Below are positions 38,205 through 46,302 of a stretch of DNA of 64,000 nt, piece by piece; position 1 is the first letter of the stretch; each line of letters starts with the position of its first letter. The position numbers were made by a program, and so were the translations under genes. The DNA comes from Planotetraspora kaengkrachanensis. GTDB lineage: Bacteria; Actinomycetota; Actinomycetes; Streptosporangiales; Streptosporangiaceae. The DNA lies in the NCBI RefSeq assembly GCF_016862895.1, contig NZ_BONV01000007.1, positions 1-64,000 on the forward strand, in the 5' to 3' direction. Under the pieces are notes generated by a model, which did no database searches, had not been told where the DNA came from, and saw nothing but the letters and a program-made list of their open reading frames with translations.

Positions 38205-38687
38205 ATGAACGAACTGCTCGCCGCCGTGCTGGCCCTCGCCATTCTCGCCCTCGCCGTCTACCGCCAGATGCGCGTCCGTCCCGTCAACGAGGGGCGCGCG
38301 CTCACCCTGCCGTTCGTGCTCGTCGTCATCGGCGTCCTCCAGGGACATCTCGTCGACTCCGCGCACGCCTCGATGAGCATCGCGCTGCTCACGGCGGAAC
38401 TGCTCGTCGGCGCCGCGCTCGGCATCGTCCGCGCCTACACGATGCGGGTCTGGCGTGACACCCGGGGCACGCTGTGGCGCAGGGGCACGGCATGGACGAT
38501 CCTCGCCTGGCTGGTCGCGATCGCGGCGCGCTTCGGCTTCGTGGCCGTGGGAAGCGCCGCCGGGGTGGCCTTCGAGACGGGTTCGATCCTGATCTTCCTC
38601 GGGCTCTCCCTCGTCGTCCAGGCCGTGGTGGTCGCCCACCGCGCACGATCGATGGACTCCGCGCTCGCGGTTAACGTCGAGGGGTGA
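38205..38687 (+). CDS. Small polytopic membrane protein, DUF1453/CcdC-like
   Basis: A 160-residue protein with four to five hydrophobic helices. The layout (short periplasmic N-terminus, RPVNEGRALTLPFVLV, GAALGIVRAYTMRVWRD, terminal helix LIFLGLSLVVQAVVV) resembles the DUF1453/CcdC-like membrane family. It overlaps the following histidine kinase gene by GTGA, so both are made together and the protein may contribute to sensing. Confidence 0.6.
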   Translation: MNELLAAVLALAILALAVYRQMRVRPVNEGRALTLPFVLVVIGVLQGHLVDSAHASMSIALLTAELLVGAALGIVRAYTMRVWRDTRGTLWRRGTAWTILAWLVAIAARFGFVAVGSAAGVAFETGSILIFLGLSLVVQAVVVAHRARSMDSALAVNVEG

Positions 38688-39754
38688 AACAGGCCCGCGG
38701 CATGATGTCCGCGTTGCGGCTCGCGGCCGTGGCGGCGTTCACGCTCGCCGTGGTGCGCGACCGGCCGGAACCCGCGTTCACCTGGCTGCACGTGATCCAC
38801 GGACTACTCGCGGCCGCCTTCGTGATACTGGTGTTCCTGTCCCTCTGGCGGCGCGCCCGCCCGTTGCCCGTCGTGCTCCTGACGGCGTACGCGATGGTCG
38901 CCCTGGCAGTCGCACTCCAGATCAACGCGCCCAACGGCCCCGCGCTGACCGCTGTGTTCGTGTCAATCGGCGTCGTCGCCGTACGACTGCCGCCCGCCCA
39001 CTCCCTGCCGGTCACCGGGGCCGCGCTGGCCGTGATCACCGTGGGCGACCTGGCGCAGGGCCGGGAGGCCTCGTGGGCGGTGATCGCCTTCAGTGTGGTC
39101 ATCTACCTGATCGCCTACGTGCGGCGGACGACCCTCGCGGCACGCGCGGCCGAGGATCGGGAGGCCGTCCTCGCGGAGCGCACGCGCATCGCCAGGGACA
39201 TCCACGACATCCTCGCGCACTCGTTGTCGGCCCAGCTCCTCCACCTGGAAGGGGCCAGGCTCCTGTTGCGCGCCGACCGGGCCGGCGAGGCGCTGCAGCG
39301 GGTGGAGCTGGCAAGGGACATGGCCAAGCAGGGGCTGGAGGAGACGCGCCGGGCGATCACGGCACTGCGTGGGGACGTCCCTCCGCTGGCCGAGGCGGTC
39401 TCCGCCCTGACCGGGGAGTTCCAGGCCGCGACGGGGGTGGGCTGCGAGCTCACGATGGCGGGCGAGACCCGCCGCCTCGATCCGGAGGCCGAGCTCGCGA
39501 TCATCCGTACGGCCCAGGAGGCGCTCACCAACGTACGGCGGCACGCACCCGGCGTCGCCCCGGACGTCCGGCTCACCTTCGGCCCGGCGTCGTGTTCGCT
39601 CGATGTGACCAACGAGCTGGCCGCGTCGCCGGGTACGCCCGGCAGCGGTTACGGAATGGCGGGCATGCGGGAGCGGGCCGAGCTGATCGGAGGCCGCCTG
39701 GAGGCGGGCGAACGCGACGGCGTGTTCCGTGTGCACCTTGAGGTGCCGGCGTGA
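38684..39754 (+). CDS. NarL-type sensor histidine kinase without adjacent response regulator
   Basis: A 356-residue kinase with about five N-terminal membrane helices, a HisKA_3 dimerisation motif with the phosphoacceptor His (ERTRIARDIHDILAHSLSAQLLHLE, about residues 166-190) and a C-terminal HATPase domain (AQEALTNVRRHA, GYGMAGMRERAELIGG). Kinases of this type nearly always precede a LuxR-type response regulator gene. Here a GTGA overlap at the end would suit one, but no receiver-domain frame follows and lepA begins its 3' end about 110 bases later. Confidence 0.88.
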   Translation: MKQARGMMSALRLAAVAAFTLAVVRDRPEPAFTWLHVIHGLLAAAFVILVFLSLWRRARPLPVVLLTAYAMVALAVALQINAPNGPALTAVFVSIGVVAVRLPPAHSLPVTGAALAVITVGDLAQGREASWAVIAFSVVIYLIAYVRRTTLAARAAEDREAVLAERTRIARDIHDILAHSLSAQLLHLEGARLLLRADRAGEALQRVELARDMAKQGLEETRRAITALRGDVPPLAEAVSALTGEFQAATGVGCELTMAGETRRLDPEAELAIIRTAQEALTNVRRHAPGVAPDVRLTFGPASCSLDVTNELAASPGTPGSGYGMAGMRERAELIGGRLEAGERDGVFRVHLEVPA

Positions 39755-39862
39755 CCACCCGGCGCCACGGCCGACGTCACCACGCCGGTGCGGCCGACGG
39801 GAGCAACCGGGGCCGGCCGGCCGACCACCGGCCGTCCGATCGTGCCGGGTTCCGCCGGCGCG

Positions 39863-41707
39863 TTACTTCTTGGCCTTGTCCGCGCTGGAGTCTGTGGACA
39901 GCGCCGCGACGAAGGCCTCCTGGGGCACCTCGACCCGGCCGACCATCTTCATGCGCTTCTTGCCTTCCTTCTGCTTCTCCAGCAGCTTGCGCTTACGGCT
40001 GATGTCACCGCCGTAGCACTTGGCGAGGACGTCCTTGCGCATGGCCCGGATGTTCTCCCGGGCGATCACCCGGGCGCCGATGGCGGCCTGGATGGGCACC
40101 TCGAACTGCTGGCGCGGGATGAGGTCCTTGAGCTTCTTGGCCATCTCGACGCCGTACGCGTAGGCCTTCTCCCTGTGGACGATGGCGCTGAAGGCGTCGA
40201 CGGGCTCACCCTGCAGGAGGATGTCGACCTTGACGAGATCGGCCTCCTGCTCGCCCAACGGCTCGTAGTCGAGCGAGGCGTATCCGCGCGTCTTCGACTT
40301 CAGCTGGTCGAAGAAGTCGAAGATGATCTCGCCGAGCGGGAGCGTGTAACGGATCTCGACCCGGTCCTCGGACAGGTAGTCCATGCCCTGGAGTTGGCCG
40401 CGGCGGCCCTGGCAGAGCTCCATGATGGCGCCGATGAACTCGGAGGGGGCCAGCACGGTGGCCTTCACGACCGGCTCGTGGATCTCGGCGATCTTCCCTC
40501 CGGGGAACTCGGAGGGGTTGGTGACCACCAGCTCCCGCCCGTCCTCCATCAGCACGCGGTAGATCACGTTGGGCGAGGTGGAGATCAGGGAGAGGTTGAA
40601 CTCCCGCTCCAGCCGCTCACGGACGATCTCCATGTGGAGCAGGCCGAGGAAGCCGCAGCGGAAGCCGAAGCCCAGCGCCGCGGAGGTCTCCGGCTCGTAG
40701 ACCAGCGCGGCGTCGTTCAGCCTGAGCTTGTCGAGGGCCTCACGGAGCTCGGGGTAGTCGTCGCCGTCGATCGGATACAGGCCCGAGTAGACCATCGGCT
40801 TCGGGTGGTCGTAGCCGCCGAGCGGGTCGGTCGCGGGCTTCGTCGCGCTGGTGACCGTGTCGCCGACGCGCGACTGGCGGACGTCCTTCACCCCGGTGAT
40901 CAGGTAGCCGACCTCGCCGACGCCGAGGCCCTTGTCGGACGGCACGGCCTCCGGCGAGATCACGCCGATCTCCAGCAGTTCGTGCTGGGCCGCGGTGGAC
41001 ATCATGAGGACCCGCTCGCGCTTGGACAGGTGCCCGTCGATGACGCGGACGTAGGTCACCACGCCGCGGTAGGTGTCGTAGACCGAGTCGAAGATCAGCG
41101 CACGCGACGCCCGGTTCGCCTCGCCCACCGGCGCGGGCACGTGCTCCACGACGTGGTCGAGCAGCTCCTTGACCCCGACGCCGGTCTTGCCCGACACCCG
41201 CATGACGTCGCCGGGTTCACAGCCGATCAGCCCGGCGATCTCCTCGGCGTACTTGTCCGGCTGCGCGGCGGGCAGGTCGATCTTGTTGAGCACCGGGATG
41301 ATGTGCAGGTCGGCGTTCATGGCCAGGTAGAGGTTGGCCAGCGTCTGCGCCTCGATGCCCTGGGCGGCGTCGACCAGCAGGATCGCGCCCTCACACGCCT
41401 CCAGCGACCGCGACACCTCGTAGGTGAAGTCGACGTGGCCGGGGGTGTCGATCATGTTGAGCACGTGGCCGTCCCACGGGAGCCGGACGGCCTGCGACTT
41501 GATCGTGATGCCGCGCTCGCGCTCGATGTCCATCCGGTCGAGATACTGCGCGCGCATGGACCTGTCGTCGACCACGCCGGTGAGCTGGAGCATCCGGTCG
41601 GCGAGAGTCGACTTGCCATGGTCGATATGCGCGATGATGCAGAAGTTGCGGATCAACGCGGGGTCGGTCTGGCCAGGCTGGGTGCGCACCGAAGTCCGTT
41701 TCAACAA
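39863..41707 (-). CDS. lepA: Elongation factor 4 (LepA)
   Basis: A 614-residue translational GTPase that back-translocates ribosomes and aids 30S assembly. The G domain has AHIDHGKST (about residues 26-34), [18 protein letters not shown] and NKIDLP; the LepA-specific C-terminal domain follows with the terminal [16 protein letters not shown] motif. The start is uncertain: TTG at 41707 is used, while a GTG six codons later is also acceptable; neither has a clear Shine-Dalgarno. Confidence 0.95.
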   Translation of the reverse strand: MLKRTSVRTQPGQTDPALIRNFCIIAHIDHGKSTLADRMLQLTGVVDDRSMRAQYLDRMDIERERGITIKSQAVRLPWDGHVLNMIDTPGHVDFTYEVSRSLEACEGAILLVDAAQGIEAQTLANLYLAMNADLHIIPVLNKIDLPAAQPDKYAEEIAGLIGCEPGDVMRVSGKTGVGVKELLDHVVEHVPAPVGEANRASRALIFDSVYDTYRGVVTYVRVIDGHLSKRERVLMMSTAAQHELLEIGVISPEAVPSDKGLGVGEVGYLITGVKDVRQSRVGDTVTSATKPATDPLGGYDHPKPMVYSGLYPIDGDDYPELREALDKLRLNDAALVYEPETSAALGFGFRCGFLGLLHMEIVRERLEREFNLSLISTSPNVIYRVLMEDGRELVVTNPSEFPGGKIAEIHEPVVKATVLAPSEFIGAIMELCQGRRGQLQGMDYLSEDRVEIRYTLPLGEIIFDFFDQLKSKTRGYASLDYEPLGEQEADLVKVDILLQGEPVDAFSAIVHREKAYAYGVEMAKKLKDLIPRQQFEVPIQAAIGARVIARENIRAMRKDVLAKCYGGDISRKRKLLEKQKEGKKRMKMVGRVEVPQEAFVAALSTDSSADKAKK

Positions 41708-41818
41708 GGTTCAACAAAGGTGGGTGTGGCCCGATCGGCCGAACCGCCTCGCCTCACGCTCAGCGCGCTCTCCGGTCGGGGCTGGCGAAGCAGCCACCCT
41801 CCATGGTGGCATGTCCGG

Positions 41819-42841
41819 ATGCTTGCCTTGACCATCAGAGGGACCATCAGGCGCGTTACCCGCTGGGCGGTGATCGTCCTGGCCGTTCTGCTGGCCCTGG
41901 GGGTGATCGCGGCGGCCGCGCTGCGGATCGAGTTCGCCGGCTCTCCGGCGGCGTGGGCGAGGACGACGGGGCACGACGCCCTGTGGATGGGGCACGCCTG
42001 GGTGGACGGCAGGAAGACCGCCGCCGACGTCGACGCGCTGGCCCTCCGATTACGGCAGAGCGGGATCCGGGACGTCTACGTGCACAGCGGCCCCTTCGAG
42101 GCCGACGGCACGCTCCGCGCCGACAAATACCCCGGCGCGGCGGACTTCCTGAAGTGGTGGAAGGAGAAGCTGCCCGGCGTACGGGTGTCCGCCTGGCTCG
42201 GCCAGGTCGTGGGAGACGGCTCCGGCGGCACCCTGAACCTCGCCGACCCGGCGACCCGGGCGAGGGTCGTCGCCGGGGCGAAGGCGCTGGCCGATCTCGG
42301 ATTCGACGGCGTCCACTACGACTTCGAGCCCGTTTCCGACGGCGATCAGTCCTTCCTTGACGTGCTGACCCAGACCCGCGGGGCCATCGGCGCCAAACTC
42401 CTGTCGGCGGCCACGCAGCAGATCGAGCCCTTGCCCGGCATGCGGTTCCCCCTCCGCCTCGCCATCGGCCACGACAAGTACTGGACACCCGGATACTTCC
42501 GGCAGGTCGCGGACCTCACCGACCAGGTCGCGATCATGACTTACGACTCCTGGACCCCCCTGCCGTCGCTCTACGGCGGCCACGTCGTACGGCAGACGAA
42601 ACTGGCCATGGGCCTGGTGCCCGAGAACAAGACCGTCCTGATCGGCGCGCCCGCCTACCACGACCACCTCGTCGCCCTGAGCGACTTCGCCGAGAGTGTC
42701 GGGTCCGCCGCCGACGGCGTCAGGCTCGCCCTCACCGAGGACGGCCCTCGATCCAACCTGGGCCTCGCCCTGTATGTGGACTTCGCGGCCACGGAGGAGG
42801 ACTGGAAGGAGTACGAGACGACCTGGGTCCGGCCCGAATAG
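41819..42841 (+). CDS. Membrane-anchored GH18-like TIM-barrel protein
   Basis: A 340-residue protein with one N-terminal membrane helix (about residues 14-36) and an extracytoplasmic domain resembling the glycoside hydrolase 18 superfamily. The barrel contains VHSGPFEADG, SAWLGQVVGDG, the catalytic-strand equivalent GFDGVHYDFEP and the late MTYDSW motif. Compared with DxxDxDxE the middle aspartate is His, while the final D and E are kept. It may hydrolyse a peptidoglycan- or chitin-like substrate at the cell surface. It is divergent from lepA. Confidence 0.65.
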   Translation: MLALTIRGTIRRVTRWAVIVLAVLLALGVIAAAALRIEFAGSPAAWARTTGHDALWMGHAWVDGRKTAADVDALALRLRQSGIRDVYVHSGPFEADGTLRADKYPGAADFLKWWKEKLPGVRVSAWLGQVVGDGSGGTLNLADPATRARVVAGAKALADLGFDGVHYDFEPVSDGDQSFLDVLTQTRGAIGAKLLSAATQQIEPLPGMRFPLRLAIGHDKYWTPGYFRQVADLTDQVAIMTYDSWTPLPSLYGGHVVRQTKLAMGLVPENKTVLIGAPAYHDHLVALSDFAESVGSAADGVRLALTEDGPRSNLGLALYVDFAATEEDWKEYETTWVRPE

Positions 42842-43019
42842 GCCCTGATAGGCCCGGATAGACGGCATCCGGTCGGCCCGGCCGTGGTTCACGCCTAGGT
42901 CCGTCCCGGACGGACGGCTGCCGCGATCATGGCCGATCCGGAATCGCGGATGCCGGCTTCAGCCCCCGTCACGCCGGGGCAGGGTACGATTCAGACGCAG
43001 GCCATGCTTCATGCGCGAT

Positions 43020-43047
43020 TTGAGCGCCGAGCAGGCCTGTTGATACT
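43020..43047 (+). promoter_or_regulatory. Putative promoter of rpsT
   Basis: TTGAGC (43020-43025) and GATACT (43042-43047) are separated by 16 bases and lie about 80 bases before rpsT, in keeping with a primary sigma-factor promoter. Confidence 0.45.
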
Positions 43048-43123
43048 CTGTTTCTCTGCGTGTGGCGCGCCCTCTCTCGAGCCCGCGCGCCCCATCCGAC
43101 CAAGACTTCACCGAGGCTTCTTC

Positions 43124-43396
43124 GTGGCGAACATCAAGTCCCAGATCAAGCGCAACAGGCAGAACGAGAAGGCCCGGCTGCGCAACAAGGCCGTCAAGTC
43201 GTCCCTGAAGACGGCGGTACGCAAGTTCCGCGAGGCCGCGGACCAGGGCGACGTCGATGCGACGGTGGCTGCCCTCCAGGCCGCCTCCCGTCAGCTCGAC
43301 AAGGCCGTCAGCAAGGGCGTCATCCACAAGAACCAGGCCGCCAACCGCAAGTCGGCCATCGCCAAGCGCGCCGCCGCTCTGCAGGCTGCCAAGTAG
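43124..43396 (+). CDS. rpsT: 30S ribosomal protein S20
   Basis: A 90-residue basic protein binding 16S rRNA, with the family opening [21 protein letters not shown] and the ending [18 protein letters not shown]. The GTG at 43124 follows a GAGG ribosome site. In actinobacteria it lies near holA and comEC; here that group is separated from it by a 9-kb ABC/MFS insertion. A strong terminator follows directly. Confidence 0.96.
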   Translation: MANIKSQIKRNRQNEKARLRNKAVKSSLKTAVRKFREAADQGDVDATVAALQAASRQLDKAVSKGVIHKNQAANRKSAIAKRAAALQAAK

Positions 43397-43415
43397 CGCT
43401 CCGCGACGGACGTCC

Positions 43416-43447
43416 ACGCCGCATCCCGGTTCGGGATGCGGCGTTTT
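43416..43447 (+). terminator. Rho-independent terminator of rpsT
   Basis: A 13-bp perfect stem (43416-43428 with 43432-43444) with a GTT loop and a T-run (TTTT including the last stem base), placed 19 bases after the rpsT stop. Confidence 0.9.
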
Positions 43448-43653
43448 GGCGTTCCCGCTCCAGCTGAGCCCGCGAGGCGGATCACCGCTCCGCCTTGTCC
43501 CGCGAAGACGGACAGGGAATGTCCGGTTCGTGTCTCGATTTCGATATCACAACGGCATCCCCGCACCGTATCGGCTCGATTACTGATCATCCGCCGCCCC
43601 TTCCGAGTCCCTAAAGTGACAAGCTCTGGATTCCGGCGCGCACAGGGACGGTT

Positions 43654-46302
43654 ATGCGGGGGCGAACACCGATGGTCATCCGGCGCGCGCTGAGCGAGCC
43701 ACTGCTGCTGGTCGCCGCGCTCGGCTCGGTCCTGCTCGCGACCACCACCCTCGTCGCGCTCATGGTCTACGCGGTCTCCGTGACCGAGGACGGCGTCCGC
43801 CGGGCCATGGAGACCGCCCCGGTGGCCACTCGCGCGGTCACGGTCACCACATCCGTCACGGCGCGTGACTTCCCCCGGATCGACGGGCTCGTCCGCAAGC
43901 AGGTCGCCGATCACTTCGGCGGCGTGCCCGTTCAGATGACGTCGAGCGCGCTTTCCGACTCCTACGCCATGCCGGGCCAAGAGAAGGCCGAACGCCCCGA
44001 ACTGACCCGGTTCGCCACGTATGAGGGCCTCGACCGGAATGCCACGCTTCTGAGCGGGAAGTGGCCGGTGGAAGGCGGCGCGTCGAGCCGGATCGTCCAG
44101 GCGGCGATCTCCGAGGCCGCGGCGCGCGCGATGAGCCTGACGGCGGGCGACCGGCTCAGCGTCGTGGGGCGGCTCGACGGCCGGCGGGTCACGGTGCAGA
44201 TCACGGGAGTGTTCCGCCCCGGCGACCTGTACGGCGCCGACGGCGTCGGCGACGAGTTGCTCGTGACCGGCGTCCAGAACGCCGACTACACCACCTACGG
44301 CCCGCTCGTCGTGTCCGCAGGCACCTTCCTCGACCGGTTCACGACGTCGGTCTCCGCGAACTGGCACGCCGTACCCGATCTGGGCGGCCTTCCGCGGGAG
44401 CGCCTGAGCTCCTTCGCCGGGTCGGTCGCCGCGATCGAGCCGGGAGTCAGGACCGACTGCCCGGACTGCGTCTTCTCGAGCGTCCTGCCAGGGATGCTCA
44501 CCCAGCTCGACCGGGCCGCACTGGTGGCCAGGTCGACGATGCTCGTCCCGGTCCTGCAACTGCTGGTCCTCGCGGCCTACGCGCTGACGCTCACCGCCCG
44601 CCTGCTGTCCGACCACCGGGGGATGGAGGTCGCGCTGCTCCGGTCGCGAGGCGGCGGCTCGGTCCGCCTCGCCGTACTCGCCGGGGCTGAGGCGCTGCTT
44701 GTCGCACTGCCCTGTGCCGTCGCGGCGCCGTTCCTCGCCCCCGCCCTGCTCCAGCTGACCAGCGCGACCGACGTACGGCTCTCGCCGCCGTCGACGGCGG
44801 CCATGTTCGCGGTCTCCGTGCTGGTGGCGCTGGCGTGTGCCGTCCTCCTTGCACTGCCCGCCATCAGGAGCACCCGCCGCACCTACGTCGAGGAAAGCGG
44901 ATCGCGCGGCCGCGGAGCGCGTCAGGGGATCCTGCAGAGAGCCGGCGCCGACGTGGTCCTGCTGGTGCTGGCCGGTCTCGCGATCTGGCAGATGCGCCAC
45001 TACGGAGCCCCGGTGACCTCGACAGCGGGCGGCGGCCTGGGGATCGACCCGCTGATCGTGGCGGGGCCGGCGCTCGCGCTGCTGTGCGGGGGAATGCTCG
45101 GCCTGCGTCTGCTCAGCCCGATCTCGGCCCTCGTCGAGCGATTCACCGCACGCGGCACCGGGCTCGCGTCGGCTCTCGGGTCGCGTCAGGTGAGCCGTCG
45201 CCCGACCAGATACTCCGGCCCCACCCTGCTGCTGACCATGGCGGTCGCCATCGGGGTGCTCTCGCTGGCCACGGGCTCGACCTGGCGGTTGTCCCAGGAC
45301 GACCAGGCGCGGCATCTGGCCGGGGCCGACCTCCGCGTGGCCGTCCCTCCGGGAGGCGACGGCAGGGAGTCGACCTACAAGACGTTGCCCGGGGTGACCG
45401 CCGTGGCCGCCGTCCACCGGAGCGTGGCGTCCATGGGCGGGGCAGACGTCACGCTTCTCGGCGCGGACGCCGCGAAGCTCGGCACGATCATGCTGCTCCG
45501 GCCCGACCTGTCGGCGACCCCGCTCGCCGCGCTGACCTCGCGGCTCTCACAGCCGGGCACCGCCCTTCCTGTCGTGGTCACCTCCGGCCTGGCCGACCTC
45601 AGGACGATCACGATCGGCTCCCAGGCGCTCCCCGTCCACGTGGTGGGGACGACCGCCGCCATGCCCGGCACGGCCGCCGGTACCCCCGCCGTGCTCGCCG
45701 ACCTGTCGGCGTTGCGGACGGCGAAGGTCCCCGGGGAGCCAACGGAATGGTGGATCTCCGTCAAGGATCACGACACCTCACGTGCGGTGGCCGCACTGGG
45801 AGCCGACCCCGAGGAGACCGTGACCGATCTGGCCGCGCTCGACCGGCAGCTCGGCGGCGACCCGCTGGCCGCCGGGCTCCAGGGGGCGCTGACGCTCGGC
45901 TTCGCCGCCGCACTCGCCTTCGCACTCCTGGGTTTCCTCGTCAACGCGGCGGTGTCGGCCAGAGAGCGCCGGGCGGAGTTCGCCCTGCTCCGGGCACTCG
46001 GCGTGACGTTCAGGCAGATGATCGCCCTGCTGGTGGTCGAGCAGTCGTTCGTCATCGCGCTTTCGCTGGCGGGCGGAGTCCTCCTCGCGGGGGTCGTCGC
46101 CGCGGTCGTGGTGCCGGCCATCGTGCTGACCGGGCAGGCGACCGCCGTCACGCCCCCGGTGCTGCTGGACATCCCGTGGCCGACCGTGGCCGTTCTCATC
46201 CTGGCGATCATGGTGAGTCTCCTGGTGGTGGTCGGCGGGCTCGCGCGGTCGCTGCACCGGCGGGGACCAGGCGGCGTGCTGCGATCCGGGGAGGACCGAT
46301 GA
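43654..46302 (+). CDS. FtsX-like ABC transporter permease (first)
   Basis: An 882-residue permease with a MacB-like extracytoplasmic region after the first helix and two FtsX domains, one near residues 290-400 (VPVLQLLVLAAYALTLTARLLSDHRGMEVALLRSRG) and one at the C-terminus (NAAVSARERRAEFALLRALGVTFRQMIALLVVEQ). Such permeases move lipids, peptides or drugs outward, or transmit mechanical force, rather than importing nutrients. The ATG at 43654 is used; 43672 is an alternative. It overlaps the second permease by ATGA. Confidence 0.85.
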   Translation: MRGRTPMVIRRALSEPLLLVAALGSVLLATTTLVALMVYAVSVTEDGVRRAMETAPVATRAVTVTTSVTARDFPRIDGLVRKQVADHFGGVPVQMTSSALSDSYAMPGQEKAERPELTRFATYEGLDRNATLLSGKWPVEGGASSRIVQAAISEAAARAMSLTAGDRLSVVGRLDGRRVTVQITGVFRPGDLYGADGVGDELLVTGVQNADYTTYGPLVVSAGTFLDRFTTSVSANWHAVPDLGGLPRERLSSFAGSVAAIEPGVRTDCPDCVFSSVLPGMLTQLDRAALVARSTMLVPVLQLLVLAAYALTLTARLLSDHRGMEVALLRSRGGGSVRLAVLAGAEALLVALPCAVAAPFLAPALLQLTSATDVRLSPPSTAAMFAVSVLVALACAVLLALPAIRSTRRTYVEESGSRGRGARQGILQRAGADVVLLVLAGLAIWQMRHYGAPVTSTAGGGLGIDPLIVAGPALALLCGGMLGLRLLSPISALVERFTARGTGLASALGSRQVSRRPTRYSGPTLLLTMAVAIGVLSLATGSTWRLSQDDQARHLAGADLRVAVPPGGDGRESTYKTLPGVTAVAAVHRSVASMGGADVTLLGADAAKLGTIMLLRPDLSATPLAALTSRLSQPGTALPVVVTSGLADLRTITIGSQALPVHVVGTTAAMPGTAAGTPAVLADLSALRTAKVPGEPTEWWISVKDHDTSRAVAALGADPEETVTDLAALDRQLGGDPLAAGLQGALTLGFAAALAFALLGFLVNAAVSARERRAEFALLRALGVTFRQMIALLVVEQSFVIALSLAGGVLLAGVVAAVVVPAIVLTGQATAVTPPVLLDIPWPTVAVLILAIMVSLLVVVGGLARSLHRRGPGGVLRSGEDR

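Noticed and set aside
39751-40002. Short frame overlapping the end of the histidine kinase (possible response regulator)
   Set aside because: It starts with a suitable GTGA overlap, but the translation has no receiver-domain Asp/Lys pattern and soon runs antisense to lepA.
39788-41818. Long plus-strand open frame across lepA continuing into the GH18-like gene
   Set aside because: It is antisense to lepA, rich in Val/Gly/His/Arg from complementary codons, with no ribosome site. Only the part from 41819 is a real protein.
44835-46298. In-frame upstream extension of the second FtsX permease
   Set aside because: It lies inside the first permease gene in another frame and is Arg/Gly/Pro-rich shadow sequence; the ATG at 46299 with ATGA overlap is the natural start.
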